Of a stretch of DNA of 64,000 bases, positions 8,088 through 17,176 are shown one piece after another (the stretch's first letter is position 1; each line of letters begins with the position of its first letter). Position numbers and translations under genes: made by a program. Source of the DNA: NIOZ-UU13 sp035528395. GTDB lineage: Bacteria; Planctomycetota; Phycisphaerae; Sedimentisphaerales; Anaerobacaceae. Under the pieces are notes generated by a model. It made no database searches. It saw only the letters and a program-made list of their open reading frames with translations, and was not told where the DNA came from. The stretch covers positions 1 to 64,000 of the forward strand of contig DATKYR010000075.1 in NCBI GenBank assembly GCA_035528395.1. The letters are read 5' to 3'.

Positions 8088-11000
8088 ATGATGTCGATTA
8101 AAAAGAAATCAAAAGCGAAGCCACGGAAAAAGACCGCCACACGAATACTCAAGCTGGTATTGGCACTAACAGTGATTCTGATTTTGTTAGTGCTTTTCCT
8201 TGTACCCGCATTTGTCTCATCCGGGCAAGGCCGTCGGATAATATTGAGTAAAATCAACAGCTCAATTGACGGCCGAATAGATTTTGCCAATCTTTCAATG
8301 GGCTGGTTCAAAGGAATCAAGGTCTCGGATTTGGGCTTCAAAGACAGAGTCGGTCAAATTTCCGCTCAAGTAAAGCAGATAACAACAAAACCCCACTACG
8401 GTTCCATTATTACGGGAAATCTATCCTTCGGCGAAACATCAATTGACCAGCCTAAAGTACATATAAATCTCCAAAACCAACCTGCTGTTGAGCCTTTCGT
8501 CAAAGCTCAGCCTGTTCCTGTAAAAACCGTCTATGTTGCTCTTGTGATGGATCTCGCGATTAACGACGGCAATTTTAAGGTAACAGATTCGAAAGCCAGG
8601 ACGGTTGAGCTTTCTCAGATAAACTCAAGGCTGAACTTACGACCGCCGGGACGGCAAACAGATTTCGATATCAATCTGGCTGTAGTGGGCCAAAAAGCTG
8701 AGCCGTCATCGATTCACGCTGCGGGCCAAATTAAACCGGGCAAGGACAAAAAAGGCTGGACACTGAAAGGCACTACCGGCAATCTGATTGTTGAGGTCAA
8801 CGACCTGGACCTCGAATCCCTGGGGCCGATTTTTGAATTGGCTAAAATCGAAGTTCAAGCCAAAGGGCTGGTTTCAGCTAACGTAAACGCCGTAATCAAA
8901 GATGGTAGTTTTGAAGATTTAAATGGCTCAATCAAAGCAAAGAACCTGGATGTAACCGGCCCTGTACTAAAAGGCGACCAGCTAAAAACAAGTCAGTTGA
9001 ATGTTGCCGTGAAACTTAAAAGCGAGCAGCAATTGATGAACATCGGACAATTTCAGTTCGATAGCGACTGGCTCGTTGCAAAAGCCGGAGGGATGGTTCC
9101 CACCACGTTTAGGTCGTGGTCCGACTTTTTAACGTCCGAGTCGGATTACAGTTTAGACGCTGATTTTGAGCTTGATGTCGCCGCGATTTTATCGCAGATG
9201 CCGCATACATTTGGTATCAAAGAGGCAACAAAGGTAACTTCGGGCAAAATGAGCGGAAATATTAGGGCAAATCGCGGCAGGCTGAACGGCCAGGCAAATC
9301 TTACTGAATTGGCCGGCGTCGTCGAAGATAAAAAGCTCGCTCTTTCTGAACCTCTCACTGCCAAAGTTCAGATTTCGGCTGACAATAAGACAATAAGTTT
9401 CGATGAGCTTGATGTCTCAGCCGCATTTGCAAAAATCAATGCCAGCGGCCCCCTTGAAAAACTCAAATACAACGGCAATGTCGACCTTGAAAAACTACTA
9501 TCAGAGTTTGGCCAATTTGTTGATTTGGGTCCATACAAAATAACCGGTGAGATTTCAGAACAAGGTACACTGTCCGTTAATAAAGATAAGATAACCGGTG
9601 TTGGCTCTTCGCAGGTCAAAAATCTTAGCATAACTTCGACCGACGGCGTCACAGCGCAAGAGCCAATGGCCGATATTAAATATGCTTTTGCTATGGACAG
9701 GCAAACTAAAATCCTGACCTTTGATTCTTTTGAGGCAAATGCAAGTCTCGGCCAGGTCAATATAGAGCAGGCCGTTTATCCAATCGGCCCAAAACCTACA
9801 GTACCTATGCACCTGGATATATCCGCTAAGAATATTGATCTTGCAAAAGCAAAGCCATTTGCTGTTCTGTTCGCCTCTCTGCCGCAGGAAACGCAGCTTG
9901 CCGGTATCGCCGAATCAAAAATCTCTGTAAGCTCTGATAAAAAAATCTACAAAATCACAACCGACTCTACAAAAATTAAAGCCCTAAAGCTCACTTCCCC
10001 CGGCAAAAAGCCCTTTGAGCCGAATGAAGTAACACTGACTTTTAACGCCGAGATTAATCCCGAACAAAAAACTGTTAATATCAAAGAACTACAGTTGGAA
10101 AGTCCGCAAATTAAGATTCACAAAGGCGAATTTAACCTACTCAACGAAGCTGACAAGACTAAATTAAAAGGGCAAGCGGAGTGTGAATATGACTGGTCGG
10201 CAGTGAGCGCCGTGGCGGCACCGTATTTGCCGGAGGGTCTAACACTCCAGGGCAAAAGAAAAGACGCTGTCAGTTTCGTCAGCGAATATCCGACCGGACA
10301 GACGGACAAACTCATGGCCAATCTCACTGCTAACGCCAAATTGGGCTTTGAACGTGCTGGTTATATGGGGCTGGATTTCGGCCCCACCGATGTAGATATT
10401 CAAATGCAAAACGGCCTGCTGAATATCCCCCCGTTTGTAACGACCGTCAACGAAGGCCAATTCAACTTTGCCGGCCAGGCGGATTTCAGGCAAAAGCCTG
10501 CAACATTGAAAATGGCCAAACCACTACAGCTAATGAAAGACATTAAAATCAACGACCAGACGACCCAAAAGCTCCTGAGATACATCAATCCCATTTTTGC
10601 AGACGCAGTTAATGTCAGTGGCATCGCCAATTTTAGATGCGAACAGCTCATTATTCCGTTCAGTGCTGCCGCCAAAAAACAAACTGAAGTTGTCGGCACG
10701 ATTTCAATGGACAAAGTGCGGTTACAGGCCTCGGATTTGCTCGGGCAGATTCTTACGGCGGCCGGCACCAGCGCCAGCGGTGCGGATATTACTATCCGTC
10801 CGACAAAGTTCGTGCTGCGGGACGGATTTCTCAGATATGATGATATGCAAATGGATGTCGGCGACAATCCGGTCAATTTCAAAGGCGTTATCGGCCTGGA
10901 TAAGAGTCTGGATATGACGATAACTTTGCCTTATACTGTTCAGGGCAGGACAGTGGGTATCGGCAAGCAAACCTCCGGCCAAAGGATCACACTGCCGCTC

Positions 11001-11111
11001 AAAGGCACCATCGACAAGCCCGAACTTGATTTAGGCAAACTCCTTGAGGGCCAGTTAAAGCAACAATTGGAAGACCAGTTGCGAAAAGGCCTCGAAGAGT
11101 TATTTAAGTAG
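8088..11111 (+). CDS. Large AsmA/TamB-like envelope protein
   Basis: The product of about 1,007 residues has a basic cytoplasmic start (KKKSKAKPRKK), one membrane helix at about residues 21-43, and then a very long beta-rich periplasmic region with repeating two-strand patterns. This is the architecture of the AsmA/TamB/YhdP group, long hydrophobic grooves thought to move lipids or help outer-membrane assembly. The last 300 residues are the most AsmA-like, including GVIGLDKSLDMTITLPYT and an ending GTIDKPELDLGKLL, then a short amphipathic tail. The ATG at 8088 is preceded by GGGGG; a frame open from 8010 lacks such a site. It follows frr by 74 bases and may be read from the same transcript. 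Confidence 0.72.
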   Translation: MMSIKKKSKAKPRKKTATRILKLVLALTVILILLVLFLVPAFVSSGQGRRIILSKINSSIDGRIDFANLSMGWFKGIKVSDLGFKDRVGQISAQVKQITTKPHYGSIITGNLSFGETSIDQPKVHINLQNQPAVEPFVKAQPVPVKTVYVALVMDLAINDGNFKVTDSKARTVELSQINSRLNLRPPGRQTDFDINLAVVGQKAEPSSIHAAGQIKPGKDKKGWTLKGTTGNLIVEVNDLDLESLGPIFELAKIEVQAKGLVSANVNAVIKDGSFEDLNGSIKAKNLDVTGPVLKGDQLKTSQLNVAVKLKSEQQLMNIGQFQFDSDWLVAKAGGMVPTTFRSWSDFLTSESDYSLDADFELDVAAILSQMPHTFGIKEATKVTSGKMSGNIRANRGRLNGQANLTELAGVVEDKKLALSEPLTAKVQISADNKTISFDELDVSAAFAKINASGPLEKLKYNGNVDLEKLLSEFGQFVDLGPYKITGEISEQGTLSVNKDKITGVGSSQVKNLSITSTDGVTAQEPMADIKYAFAMDRQTKILTFDSFEANASLGQVNIEQAVYPIGPKPTVPMHLDISAKNIDLAKAKPFAVLFASLPQETQLAGIAESKISVSSDKKIYKITTDSTKIKALKLTSPGKKPFEPNEVTLTFNAEINPEQKTVNIKELQLESPQIKIHKGEFNLLNEADKTKLKGQAECEYDWSAVSAVAAPYLPEGLTLQGKRKDAVSFVSEYPTGQTDKLMANLTANAKLGFERAGYMGLDFGPTDVDIQMQNGLLNIPPFVTTVNEGQFNFAGQADFRQKPATLKMAKPLQLMKDIKINDQTTQKLLRYINPIFADAVNVSGIANFRCEQLIIPFSAAAKKQTEVVGTISMDKVRLQASDLLGQILTAAGTSASGADITIRPTKFVLRDGFLRYDDMQMDVGDNPVNFKGVIGLDKSLDMTITLPYTVQGRTVGIGKQTSGQRITLPLKGTIDKPELDLGKLLEGQLKQQLEDQLRKGLEELFK

Positions 11112-11239
11112 CACAAACTGGCCGGGTTCTGTCGATGGCAATCACGGTAGGCCGGCAAAGATTCTTTATTCAGCTCACCATTTTACCACAGGTTTCACCT
11201 GAATTGGCCGATATAATCTGGAATTGAAAGGGTATAGAG

Positions 11240-12574
11240 ATGTTAACGCTCAAAGAGCTGTTATCCACACCTACAACACAGCTTGGGAAAGCCGGTAGAT
11301 TTGCGGTCTTTCAGATTAAGCTATGGTCTCATTGTATCAGACTGCTGAAGAAAAACAATGCAGGTCGCCAGGCGGCTGCACTGTCGTATCACACAGTTTT
11401 CGGAATTGTGCCGTTGGCTATCGTAACACTTTTGATATTCCAGCTCTTTCCCGCCTATAGTGATATTGGAGAAAAGCTGAAAAATTTCGTTTACGACCAG
11501 GCCAACTTATCAGCTTTCGAGAGTCCTGCCACCGGTACCGAAGACACCCAGAAAACTATAACACTTACAGAGCACCTCGATGAAATAGTCGGCAAATTCT
11601 TCACCGGCGTAAACAAAGGCTCAATCACAATATTTAGCGTGGTAATTGTCATTTGGGCGGCCCTGGCTCTGCTGTCAACAATAGAAAGAACCTTCAACAA
11701 TATCTGGCACGTTCCGAGGGGCAGGAATTTTCTGAATCGAATAATCAACTATTGGGCCATACTGACCCTTGGGCCGCTGCTGCTCGGCCTGGGCGTGTAC
11801 GCCAGCGCCCAATATGCTACTTTGGCACAGTTACAAAAAACCCTTTTGACCTACATTGCCCCGACGGTGGTCTCTTATATTGTCGCGATTTTTGCGTTTT
11901 TCTTTCTGTACTTTGTTTTGCCGAATACAAAAGTTCAGGCAAAGGCCGCCATCTGGGGTGCTGCGGTAGCAGCCTTGGTTTGGATAGCAGCAAAAAGTAT
12001 TTTTGGATACAGTATAACGGAATTAAAGCTGTACAGCACGGTCTATGGCGTAATGGCTCTGGTCCCAATGACCGTGCTCTGGATTTATATTACCTGGCTC
12101 ACAGTGCTGTTCGGCCTGCAGTTGACATTTACCACTCAGCACCTCAGGAGTCTTGACGCCGCTGAGATTGCCGCTTCCAAACAAACCGAGGAGTATTTCA
12201 TAGCCAACGACGTTACGGCCATCAACATTGTCAGAGAGATTGCCGTTGCTTTCGAGGCAAATCAGGCTCCTGTCCCGCCCGAAGTTATATGCAGCAAATT
12301 ACATATTCCCGCCGAGTTCGGAGACAAAATTTTCGGTCATCTTGTCAACAGCAGACTGATAGCCAAGACTTCCGACCCTACGGTGGGTTTCCTGCCCGTT
12401 AAAGACCCGGCAAATATCAGGTTGTCGGACATCGCCGAAGCTGTAGCAGCGGCGGGTTTTGCACAGTCAACAACAGACCAGCCGCAGACCCTTACGCAGA
12501 TAAATCAATCCCAGCGAAGCGCTTTAGCTCAATACAGCCTAAAACAGATTCTCGACGTCGAAAAGAATAGTTAA
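11240..12574 (+). CDS. YihY/BrkB family inner-membrane protein
   Basis: The 444-residue product has the family hallmark AAALSYHTVFGIVPLAIV in the first membrane region, the middle motif STIERTFNNIWHV, and about six membrane helices up to residue 310. YihY/BrkB proteins were once named ribonuclease BN, but the biochemical role remains unsettled. The last 130 residues are soluble and look like a winged-helix-type domain (PPEVICSKLHIP), a common addition in this family. The start follows a GAAAGGG site. It lies 128 bases after the AsmA-like gene on the same strand; the gap has no clear terminator. Confidence 0.88.
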   Translation: MLTLKELLSTPTTQLGKAGRFAVFQIKLWSHCIRLLKKNNAGRQAAALSYHTVFGIVPLAIVTLLIFQLFPAYSDIGEKLKNFVYDQANLSAFESPATGTEDTQKTITLTEHLDEIVGKFFTGVNKGSITIFSVVIVIWAALALLSTIERTFNNIWHVPRGRNFLNRIINYWAILTLGPLLLGLGVYASAQYATLAQLQKTLLTYIAPTVVSYIVAIFAFFFLYFVLPNTKVQAKAAIWGAAVAALVWIAAKSIFGYSITELKLYSTVYGVMALVPMTVLWIYITWLTVLFGLQLTFTTQHLRSLDAAEIAASKQTEEYFIANDVTAINIVREIAVAFEANQAPVPPEVICSKLHIPAEFGDKIFGHLVNSRLIAKTSDPTVGFLPVKDPANIRLSDIAEAVAAAGFAQSTTDQPQTLTQINQSQRSALAQYSLKQILDVEKNS

Positions 12575-12660
12575 AATTGCTTAAACAAAATGTTTGCGGC
12601 GTTGTAGATAAACAACAGGCCGAATAAAAGCTGTGCCACGGAGACAGAAAACAAATGGAC
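12571..12660 (-). pseudogene. Remnant of a LysE-type transporter gene (C-terminal scrap)
   Basis: On the minus strand, a short frame ending at TAA 12571-12573 reads AQLLFGLLFIYNAANILF, then KQF. This closely matches the last helix of the intact LysE gene at 14173-14814 (ALLVFGLFFVYNAGS). Nothing upstream in this frame resembles the rest of the protein. I read it as what is left of a second, deleted copy; its stop overlaps the stop of the YihY gene on the other strand. Confidence 0.45.
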
Positions 12661-12694
12661 AGATCTCAGATCTCTGACTTCTGATCTCTGACTT

Positions 12695-14149
12695 TTACTT
12701 GCTATCCTTGTAGAACCGCACAACCTGTTGTTTCACCGTGCCATCGGCCATAACATCGCAGATGATGTAGTGGTGAACATTGCCGAGAGGCCCATACCGG
12801 TCGTGCAACCCAGCGCCACCCCCACCACTGAGCGTGTAATCGACCTCGTTATAGTGCGCCGTTGAATACGCATGAATATGGCCAAGATAGACCTCATTGA
12901 CCTCGTGTTTGGTCATCAAATCCGTAAAGACCCGCGAGTTAGAGTCATCCCACGCATGATACGCCCATTTCTCAATCGTCGAGGGCGGCTTATGGGCAGC
13001 TACATACTTGCGATAACCTTTCGGCGTATCCGCTAAGGTTTTGTCGAGCCACTTCAACGTTTCCTCATAAGGCTGCACATCCGTAACGTTATCGATAAAA
13101 ACGTACCGCGCCTTGCCGTAGTCGAAGTAATAGTTAAATGCCTTGGCCCCAAACAGATACCGGTACTCCCGAGCCATGCCATCAGAGCCATCATCGTGAT
13201 TGCCAATCGCGACAAAGAAAGGGATGTCCGTCTTCAGCAGCGCGCGAACATAGTAGTCGCGATACTCTCTTGCATACCCTGTCGGCACTATGTCACCCGA
13301 GTTAATGACGAATGCCGGTTTCGGCTCAAGACCATCAATATGCTTAACTATATTCGACCACAGTCCCCACTGTGAACGGCTGTCCCCCATCACAACATAG
13401 CGAAAGCTGCCGTCATCGCTCTTGGGCCACCCACTAAGTCTCTTTATCTGATTTTCGAAGTTGAAGCGCTGCCGGTACCGGCCTAACAATGCCTCTAATT
13501 TAGCACTGAATTTTTTCGGGTCGCCGGCCGCCGTTTCATCCTTCAGCCTGTCGGCAGGATCGATCTCATCGAGCGCACCTATGCTGACCAGACCCCCCGT
13601 ACGAATCCGTCCATCCGGCAGAGCATAAAAGGCCATTTTGCCGATTAGAATCACGTACCGCGGCCCCACAATGGTATCCGCGGTCCAGGCCTTGCTCGGT
13701 TTGACATCCGGCATGGCCCCGGCAAGGGTCTCCAGCGCAGCCTTAGGCAGCACACTAACGTCGATTCTCTTCTTGGTACCTCGCAGGACGAGCTCATCGG
13801 CTTGTTCCTCCACACCGGTAGCGTTGTTTTCGTATTCAAACCCAAGCAGCTCGCCCTCGGGCGTTACAAGGAACTTATACTCTTCATCGCCCGTTTCGCT
13901 ATCAATTTGGTAGCCCTCGCTCTCAAGCTCCCAATCCGTCACCTTTGCCCCAGGTGCAAATATCTTGATCCATCGCAGCACAGCCTCAGATGGAGGTGGC
14001 GCCTTTTCGGGTTCTTCATAGAACTCGTTACCCGGAGGACCTACTTCAACACGCCACTGCCCAGTCCGCTCCGACAAGACGCTTTCGGAACAACCAGGCA
14101 CCGCAACACACAACGCCAGAAACAATACGAGCAATTTTCCTTTGAACAT
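12695..14149 (-). CDS. Calcineurin-like phosphoesterase lipoprotein
   Basis: The 484-residue product starts with a lipoprotein signal ending at VPGC (C20). Residues 40-210 resemble PepSY-like folds and have no recognised motif. From about residue 250 a metallophosphoesterase domain follows, with VVMGDSRSQ, INSGDIV, AIGNHDDG, a late AAHKPPS and LGHIHAYS. These supply the Asp, Asn and His ligands of a two-metal site. The first motif has GDSR rather than the classical GDxH, a variation known in the family. It is probably anchored to a membrane and faces the periplasm; the substrate cannot be told. Confidence 0.85.
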   Translation of the reverse strand: MFKGKLLVLFLALCVAVPGCSESVLSERTGQWRVEVGPPGNEFYEEPEKAPPPSEAVLRWIKIFAPGAKVTDWELESEGYQIDSETGDEEYKFLVTPEGELLGFEYENNATGVEEQADELVLRGTKKRIDVSVLPKAALETLAGAMPDVKPSKAWTADTIVGPRYVILIGKMAFYALPDGRIRTGGLVSIGALDEIDPADRLKDETAAGDPKKFSAKLEALLGRYRQRFNFENQIKRLSGWPKSDDGSFRYVVMGDSRSQWGLWSNIVKHIDGLEPKPAFVINSGDIVPTGYAREYRDYYVRALLKTDIPFFVAIGNHDDGSDGMAREYRYLFGAKAFNYYFDYGKARYVFIDNVTDVQPYEETLKWLDKTLADTPKGYRKYVAAHKPPSTIEKWAYHAWDDSNSRVFTDLMTKHEVNEVYLGHIHAYSTAHYNEVDYTLSGGGGAGLHDRYGPLGNVHHYIICDVMADGTVKQQVVRFYKDSK

Positions 14150-14172
14150 TTTACAACCTCTAATAAAAGTGA

Positions 14173-14814
14173 TTAGTTCTTTGTTAGTATCAACCTAATC
14201 AAGGTACTACCGGCATTGTAAACAAAAAACAGGCCGAACACAAGCAGTGCCGCTGAGCAAATCATCAGCACTATTCGCATCCCACGTGGCCCAAGTAATA
14301 CCGAGCCTTTGGAACTCGCCCACGATAGTATCTGCAGCCAAATCAGGTCCACCGACCAATGCGTTAGGGCAAAAAGAGCAAAGGCCCAGATTCCCCATTG
14401 AGTAGCCTGAGTAGCTAACGCCAGTCCGACCGTAGCCCACCAAAGCAGAAAATACGGGTTGCCGGCTGATAATATTATGCCGGCCAGAACCGGTTTGTTC
14501 GTGAACACTCTGGATTTATTCTCCGCTTTCGCTTTCAGGCTTAACAGGCCTTGTATTGCCATCAGTAACAGAAAAGCGCCGCCGGCCAGCCCAATTGCAA
14601 TCTGGACTTTTTGTAGCTCGAAATATTTTCCCAGGCCAAAAATAATAAGAACCATCAGGGGAAATTCGATGATGCCGTGCCCGATGGCTAAGAGTGTACC
14701 GGCCCAGCGGTTGCGCGCTCCCATTGCAATCGCCGCAGCTGTTACCGGCCCGGGCTGCATAGCTCCCGAGCAGGAGATAATCAGTACTTGAGCTAAGAAA
14801 AACAGAAATGCCAC
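14173..14814 (-). CDS. LysE family exporter
   Basis: The 213-residue product is an integral membrane protein with about six helices. The opening SCSGAMQPGPVTAAAIAMGARN is the family signature, followed by GHGIIEFPLM and the central SAGNPYFLLWWATVG motif. LysE-type proteins export amino acids or other small metabolites. The gene lies 23 bases upstream of the phosphoesterase gene and 12 bases after the YjbQ gene, so these three may share a transcript. A decayed copy of its last helix is found near 12571-12640. Confidence 0.9.
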   Translation of the reverse strand: MAFLFFLAQVLIISCSGAMQPGPVTAAAIAMGARNRWAGTLLAIGHGIIEFPLMVLIIFGLGKYFELQKVQIAIGLAGGAFLLLMAIQGLLSLKAKAENKSRVFTNKPVLAGIILSAGNPYFLLWWATVGLALATQATQWGIWAFALFALTHWSVDLIWLQILSWASSKGSVLLGPRGMRIVLMICSAALLVFGLFFVYNAGSTLIRLILTKN

Positions 14815-14826
14815 AAGGTCACCAAC

Positions 14827-15243
14827 TTACTCACCGATGATTTTTACCAAGACTCTCTTTTTTCTTTTGCCGTCAAATTCGCCGTAGAATATCTGCTCCC
14901 AGGGTCCGAAATCAAGTCTGCCTCCGGTAACGGCTACGACCACCTCTCTGCCCATTATGCTGCGCTTGAGATGTGCATCGGCGTTGTCCTCGAAGCCGTT
15001 ATGATGATACTGCGAGTACGGCTTTTCCGGCGCCAATCCTTCCAGCCAAACCTCAAAGTCGTGATGAAGCCCGGCCTCATCGTCATTGATAAACACACTG
15101 GCTGTAATATGCATCGCATTACAGAGCACAAATCCTTCCTTGATACCGCTTTCTTCCAGGCATTCCTGAACCTGCGGCGTAATGTTAATGTATTGGCGTC
15201 TATTTCTCGTATTGAACCAGAGCTCTTTTCTATAACTTTTCAT
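14827..15243 (-). CDS. YjbQ/UPF0047 family protein
   Basis: The 138-residue product matches the YjbQ family, beta-sandwich proteins with weak thiamine-phosphate synthase activity. Recognisable blocks are GFVLCNAMHITASVFINDDE, the central YHHNGFEDNADAHLK and the closing GRLDFGPWEQIFYGEFDGKR. The ATG at 15243 was chosen because AAAGG precedes it by a normal distance; an ATG at 15273 is in frame but lacks a site. Twelve bases separate it from the LysE gene downstream. Confidence 0.9.
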   Translation of the reverse strand: MKSYRKELWFNTRNRRQYINITPQVQECLEESGIKEGFVLCNAMHITASVFINDDEAGLHHDFEVWLEGLAPEKPYSQYHHNGFEDNADAHLKRSIMGREVVVAVTGGRLDFGPWEQIFYGEFDGKRKKRVLVKIIGE

Positions 15244-15350
15244 AAAATGCCTTTCTTTCATTTGGAATAACATTGTATATGATAAGGGGGGAGCTGATTA
15301 TATTAAACAAAATATCTTCGCAAATATTAACCAATTTTCAGATTTTGAAA

Positions 15351-15481
15351 TGCTTTGTAGAAAACACACAACGCCTGTCATTCTGAACGAAGCGTAGCGA
15401 AGTGAAGAATCTCTTTATAGCTCAAGAGATGAGATTCTTCGGCTTCGCCTCAGAATGACAGTCTATGTTTTCTACAGGGTA
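15351..15481. mobile_element. Miniature inverted-repeat element, copy 1, with 9-bp target duplication
   Basis: A 131-bp noncoding element. Its inner arms are TGTCATTCTGA and TCAGAATGACA, its outer arms contain TGTAGAAAACA and TGTTTTCTACA. It is flanked on both sides by the identical 9-mer ATTTTGAAA (15342-15350 and 15482-15490), as expected of a target-site duplication. It closely resembles the copy at 39707-39837. It carries no coding sequence, so it would need a transposase supplied elsewhere. Confidence 0.7.
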
Positions 15482-15596
15482 ATTTTGAAAGATAAAAGGA
15501 AATGCGGTTACGCCGAAGACTGACGCAATTAAAAAAAAGGGCGTTGCTGATATAAACGCTATTTTTTTACAACACGAGTCATAATTTCTTCTCCCA

Positions 15597-15926
15597 TCAT
15601 TCGGCCAGGCTGTCGAGGACCTGCTTCATGCTGCGCCGATATTCCTGAAATGCTTTGCTGCCTTTTTCAGTAAGGCACAGAAGCGTTCGCGGAATCTTTT
15701 CTACAAACTCCTTTTTAATCTCGACATAACCGGCGGTTTCCAGTTTACTCAGATGCGCGGAAAGATTTCCCCTCGTCAGATGAGTTTGGTTCATCAAAAA
15801 CAGAAAGTCGGCACTCTCAACGACGGAAAGATATGCCAGAATCAGCAGTCTCGCCGGTTCGTGAATAATTCGGTCGATTTCCGCGAGCGGCTGAAGATTT
15901 TCATTATCTATTTCAGTCTTTGCCAT
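15597..15926 (-). CDS. Winged-helix transcriptional regulator of the membrane-protein operon
   Basis: The 109-residue product has the arrangement of a small winged-helix repressor of the MarR/ArsR-like kind: IIHEPARLLILAYLS helix, a recognition region LTRGNLSAHLSKLETAGYVEI, then a wing and a dimerisation helix EKGSKAFQEYRRSMKQVL. It is the last gene of the five-gene run and its start overlaps the preceding membrane gene by 14 bases; GGAGA precedes the ATG. The tight overlap suggests fixed stoichiometry and control of its own operon. There are no Cys or His clusters that would point to metal sensing. Confidence 0.85.
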   Translation of the reverse strand: MAKTEIDNENLQPLAEIDRIIHEPARLLILAYLSVVESADFLFLMNQTHLTRGNLSAHLSKLETAGYVEIKKEFVEKIPRTLLCLTEKGSKAFQEYRRSMKQVLDSLAE

Positions 15927-16536
15927 TGTTAATCTCCTGTATCCGCTTGGGGGATTTTCGCAGGAAACGGATGAATGTGACCAGCCCCCAGGGAATCAGC
16001 AGGCATCCCATAACAAGAAAGTACAGCAGTGTGCCGGTCTCTACGGCTTCAAAGTTGAGAATTGACAAGGCGAAGCCGCTTATTAAGGACCACAGGGCAA
16101 AAACGTAATAGCGTGCGCAGCCGGATTTGGAGCCGAAAGAGCTAAACATACCTGCCAGGACCACGCCACCCCAGACCGGAACCCATTTCATCCAGAGATT
16201 GAAGTCTCGCACATCACCGAAAAGCAAAAAGGCAACAGCCAGAACTACAATCACGATAAGTGTAATAAGAAAAATAACTGCAAGAACTTCTTTGGGCTTG
16301 TCCGGAATGAGCTTGACATAGCCTATTCGGGGATACGTGAATCGTTTCCTCATAGCCACAAGCACAGACCCAAAGACAAGAACAGGAAGAGCCAACATGA
16401 AAACCAGAAAACGTGAAATAAGGCGTGTGGACATTGCCACCATACAGATGCCCATAACAAGCTCCAGAAGACCGTCCTGCTGACTGTCTCTGAAGGTCTT
16501 CTTTTCAATTTCTTTCAAGTCAATTTTCTGCGTCAT
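15913..16536 (-). CDS. Multi-pass membrane protein, tandem paralogue 4
   Basis: Unknown function. The 207-residue product starts with an amphipathic segment (LKEIEKKTFRDSQQDGLLEL), passes the membrane twice, shows the conserved loop RKRFTYPRIGYVKL, and continues with about four further helices. Both motifs are shared with the three genes upstream. The start at 16536 is set by a strong AGGAGG site; the longer open frame to 16635 adds a poor N-terminus. It overlaps its upstream neighbour by 17 bases and the regulator by 14, so translation is likely coupled. No catalytic or transport motif is seen. Confidence 0.8.
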   Translation of the reverse strand: MTQKIDLKEIEKKTFRDSQQDGLLELVMGICMVAMSTRLISRFLVFMLALPVLVFGSVLVAMRKRFTYPRIGYVKLIPDKPKEVLAVIFLITLIVIVVLAVAFLLFGDVRDFNLWMKWVPVWGGVVLAGMFSSFGSKSGCARYYVFALWSLISGFALSILNFEAVETGTLLYFLVMGCLLIPWGLVTFIRFLRKSPKRIQEINNGKD

Positions 16537-17176
16537 TGCATACCTCCTTTGCAGGGAATGGGTAATCGCGAAGGAAACGAACCAGAAGCACCGTTCCGAT
16601 GACCAGCATGACAGTCGCGGGAATGGCAAATGCAACAGGGCTCAGGTTCACACCCGCGAACTCTTTTACCACCATATCAATCGGTACCGGCAGGGCAAAC
16701 AGCATACCGTATGCGTACAAGCGCGTACAATCCAGATAGTAGGCCAACAAGCTGAAGACGATGACAGCATTGGCGACCCAGGCGGCGGGCAAAAGAAGCA
16801 GCAGTTTTGGCCGACCCGCCGGATAGCTTCGTATCACCAGTGCAGCTATAAGGAAGACTACTAATCCCGCGAGGACAGAGACTAAAAGTATTATGCGAGA
16901 TTTCCTTATTTTGCGTTTACGCTTCGGACCGAATTTGACGAAGCCCATCCGGGGAACTGTTATGCGTTTCTTTCCGGCAATAAAGGCCAGAAGGGCTACA
17001 GCCTGCAACACAACGAGTACGGTCATCTGCAGGCCTTCCGATGCGCCGATGTTCGAGAGCAATGCGCTCGTGGCAAGAATAAGCAGTATAAGACCCAGAA
17101 AGATATCCCATAGGCCATCCTGGAAAGTGGACCTGTAAGCCTTTTTTTCGATTTCTGTCAAATTAAACATTGTCAT
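16520..17176 (-). CDS. Multi-pass membrane protein, tandem paralogue 3
   Basis: Unknown function. The 218-residue product shares with its neighbours the opening LTEIEKKAYRSTFQDGLWDI, the loop RITVPRMGFVKF, here followed by an unusually basic stretch (GPKRKRKIRKSR), and about six membrane helices. It is the most diverged in the loop, where RI replaces the usual aromatic residue. The ATG at 17176 follows AAGGAGA, and the gene overlaps the upstream paralogue by 14 bases. Confidence 0.8.
   Translation of the reverse strand: MTMFNLTEIEKKAYRSTFQDGLWDIFLGLILLILATSALLSNIGASEGLQMTVLVVLQAVALLAFIAGKKRITVPRMGFVKFGPKRKRKIRKSRIILLVSVLAGLVVFLIAALVIRSYPAGRPKLLLLLPAAWVANAVIVFSLLAYYLDCTRLYAYGMLFALPVPIDMVVKEFAGVNLSPVAFAIPATVMLVIGTVLLVRFLRDYPFPAKEVCNDAEN

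Noticed and set aside
15913..16635. Longer start for membrane paralogue 4
   Set aside because: The 33 extra codons overlap the upstream gene, have no binding site, and do not fit the common start of the four paralogues.
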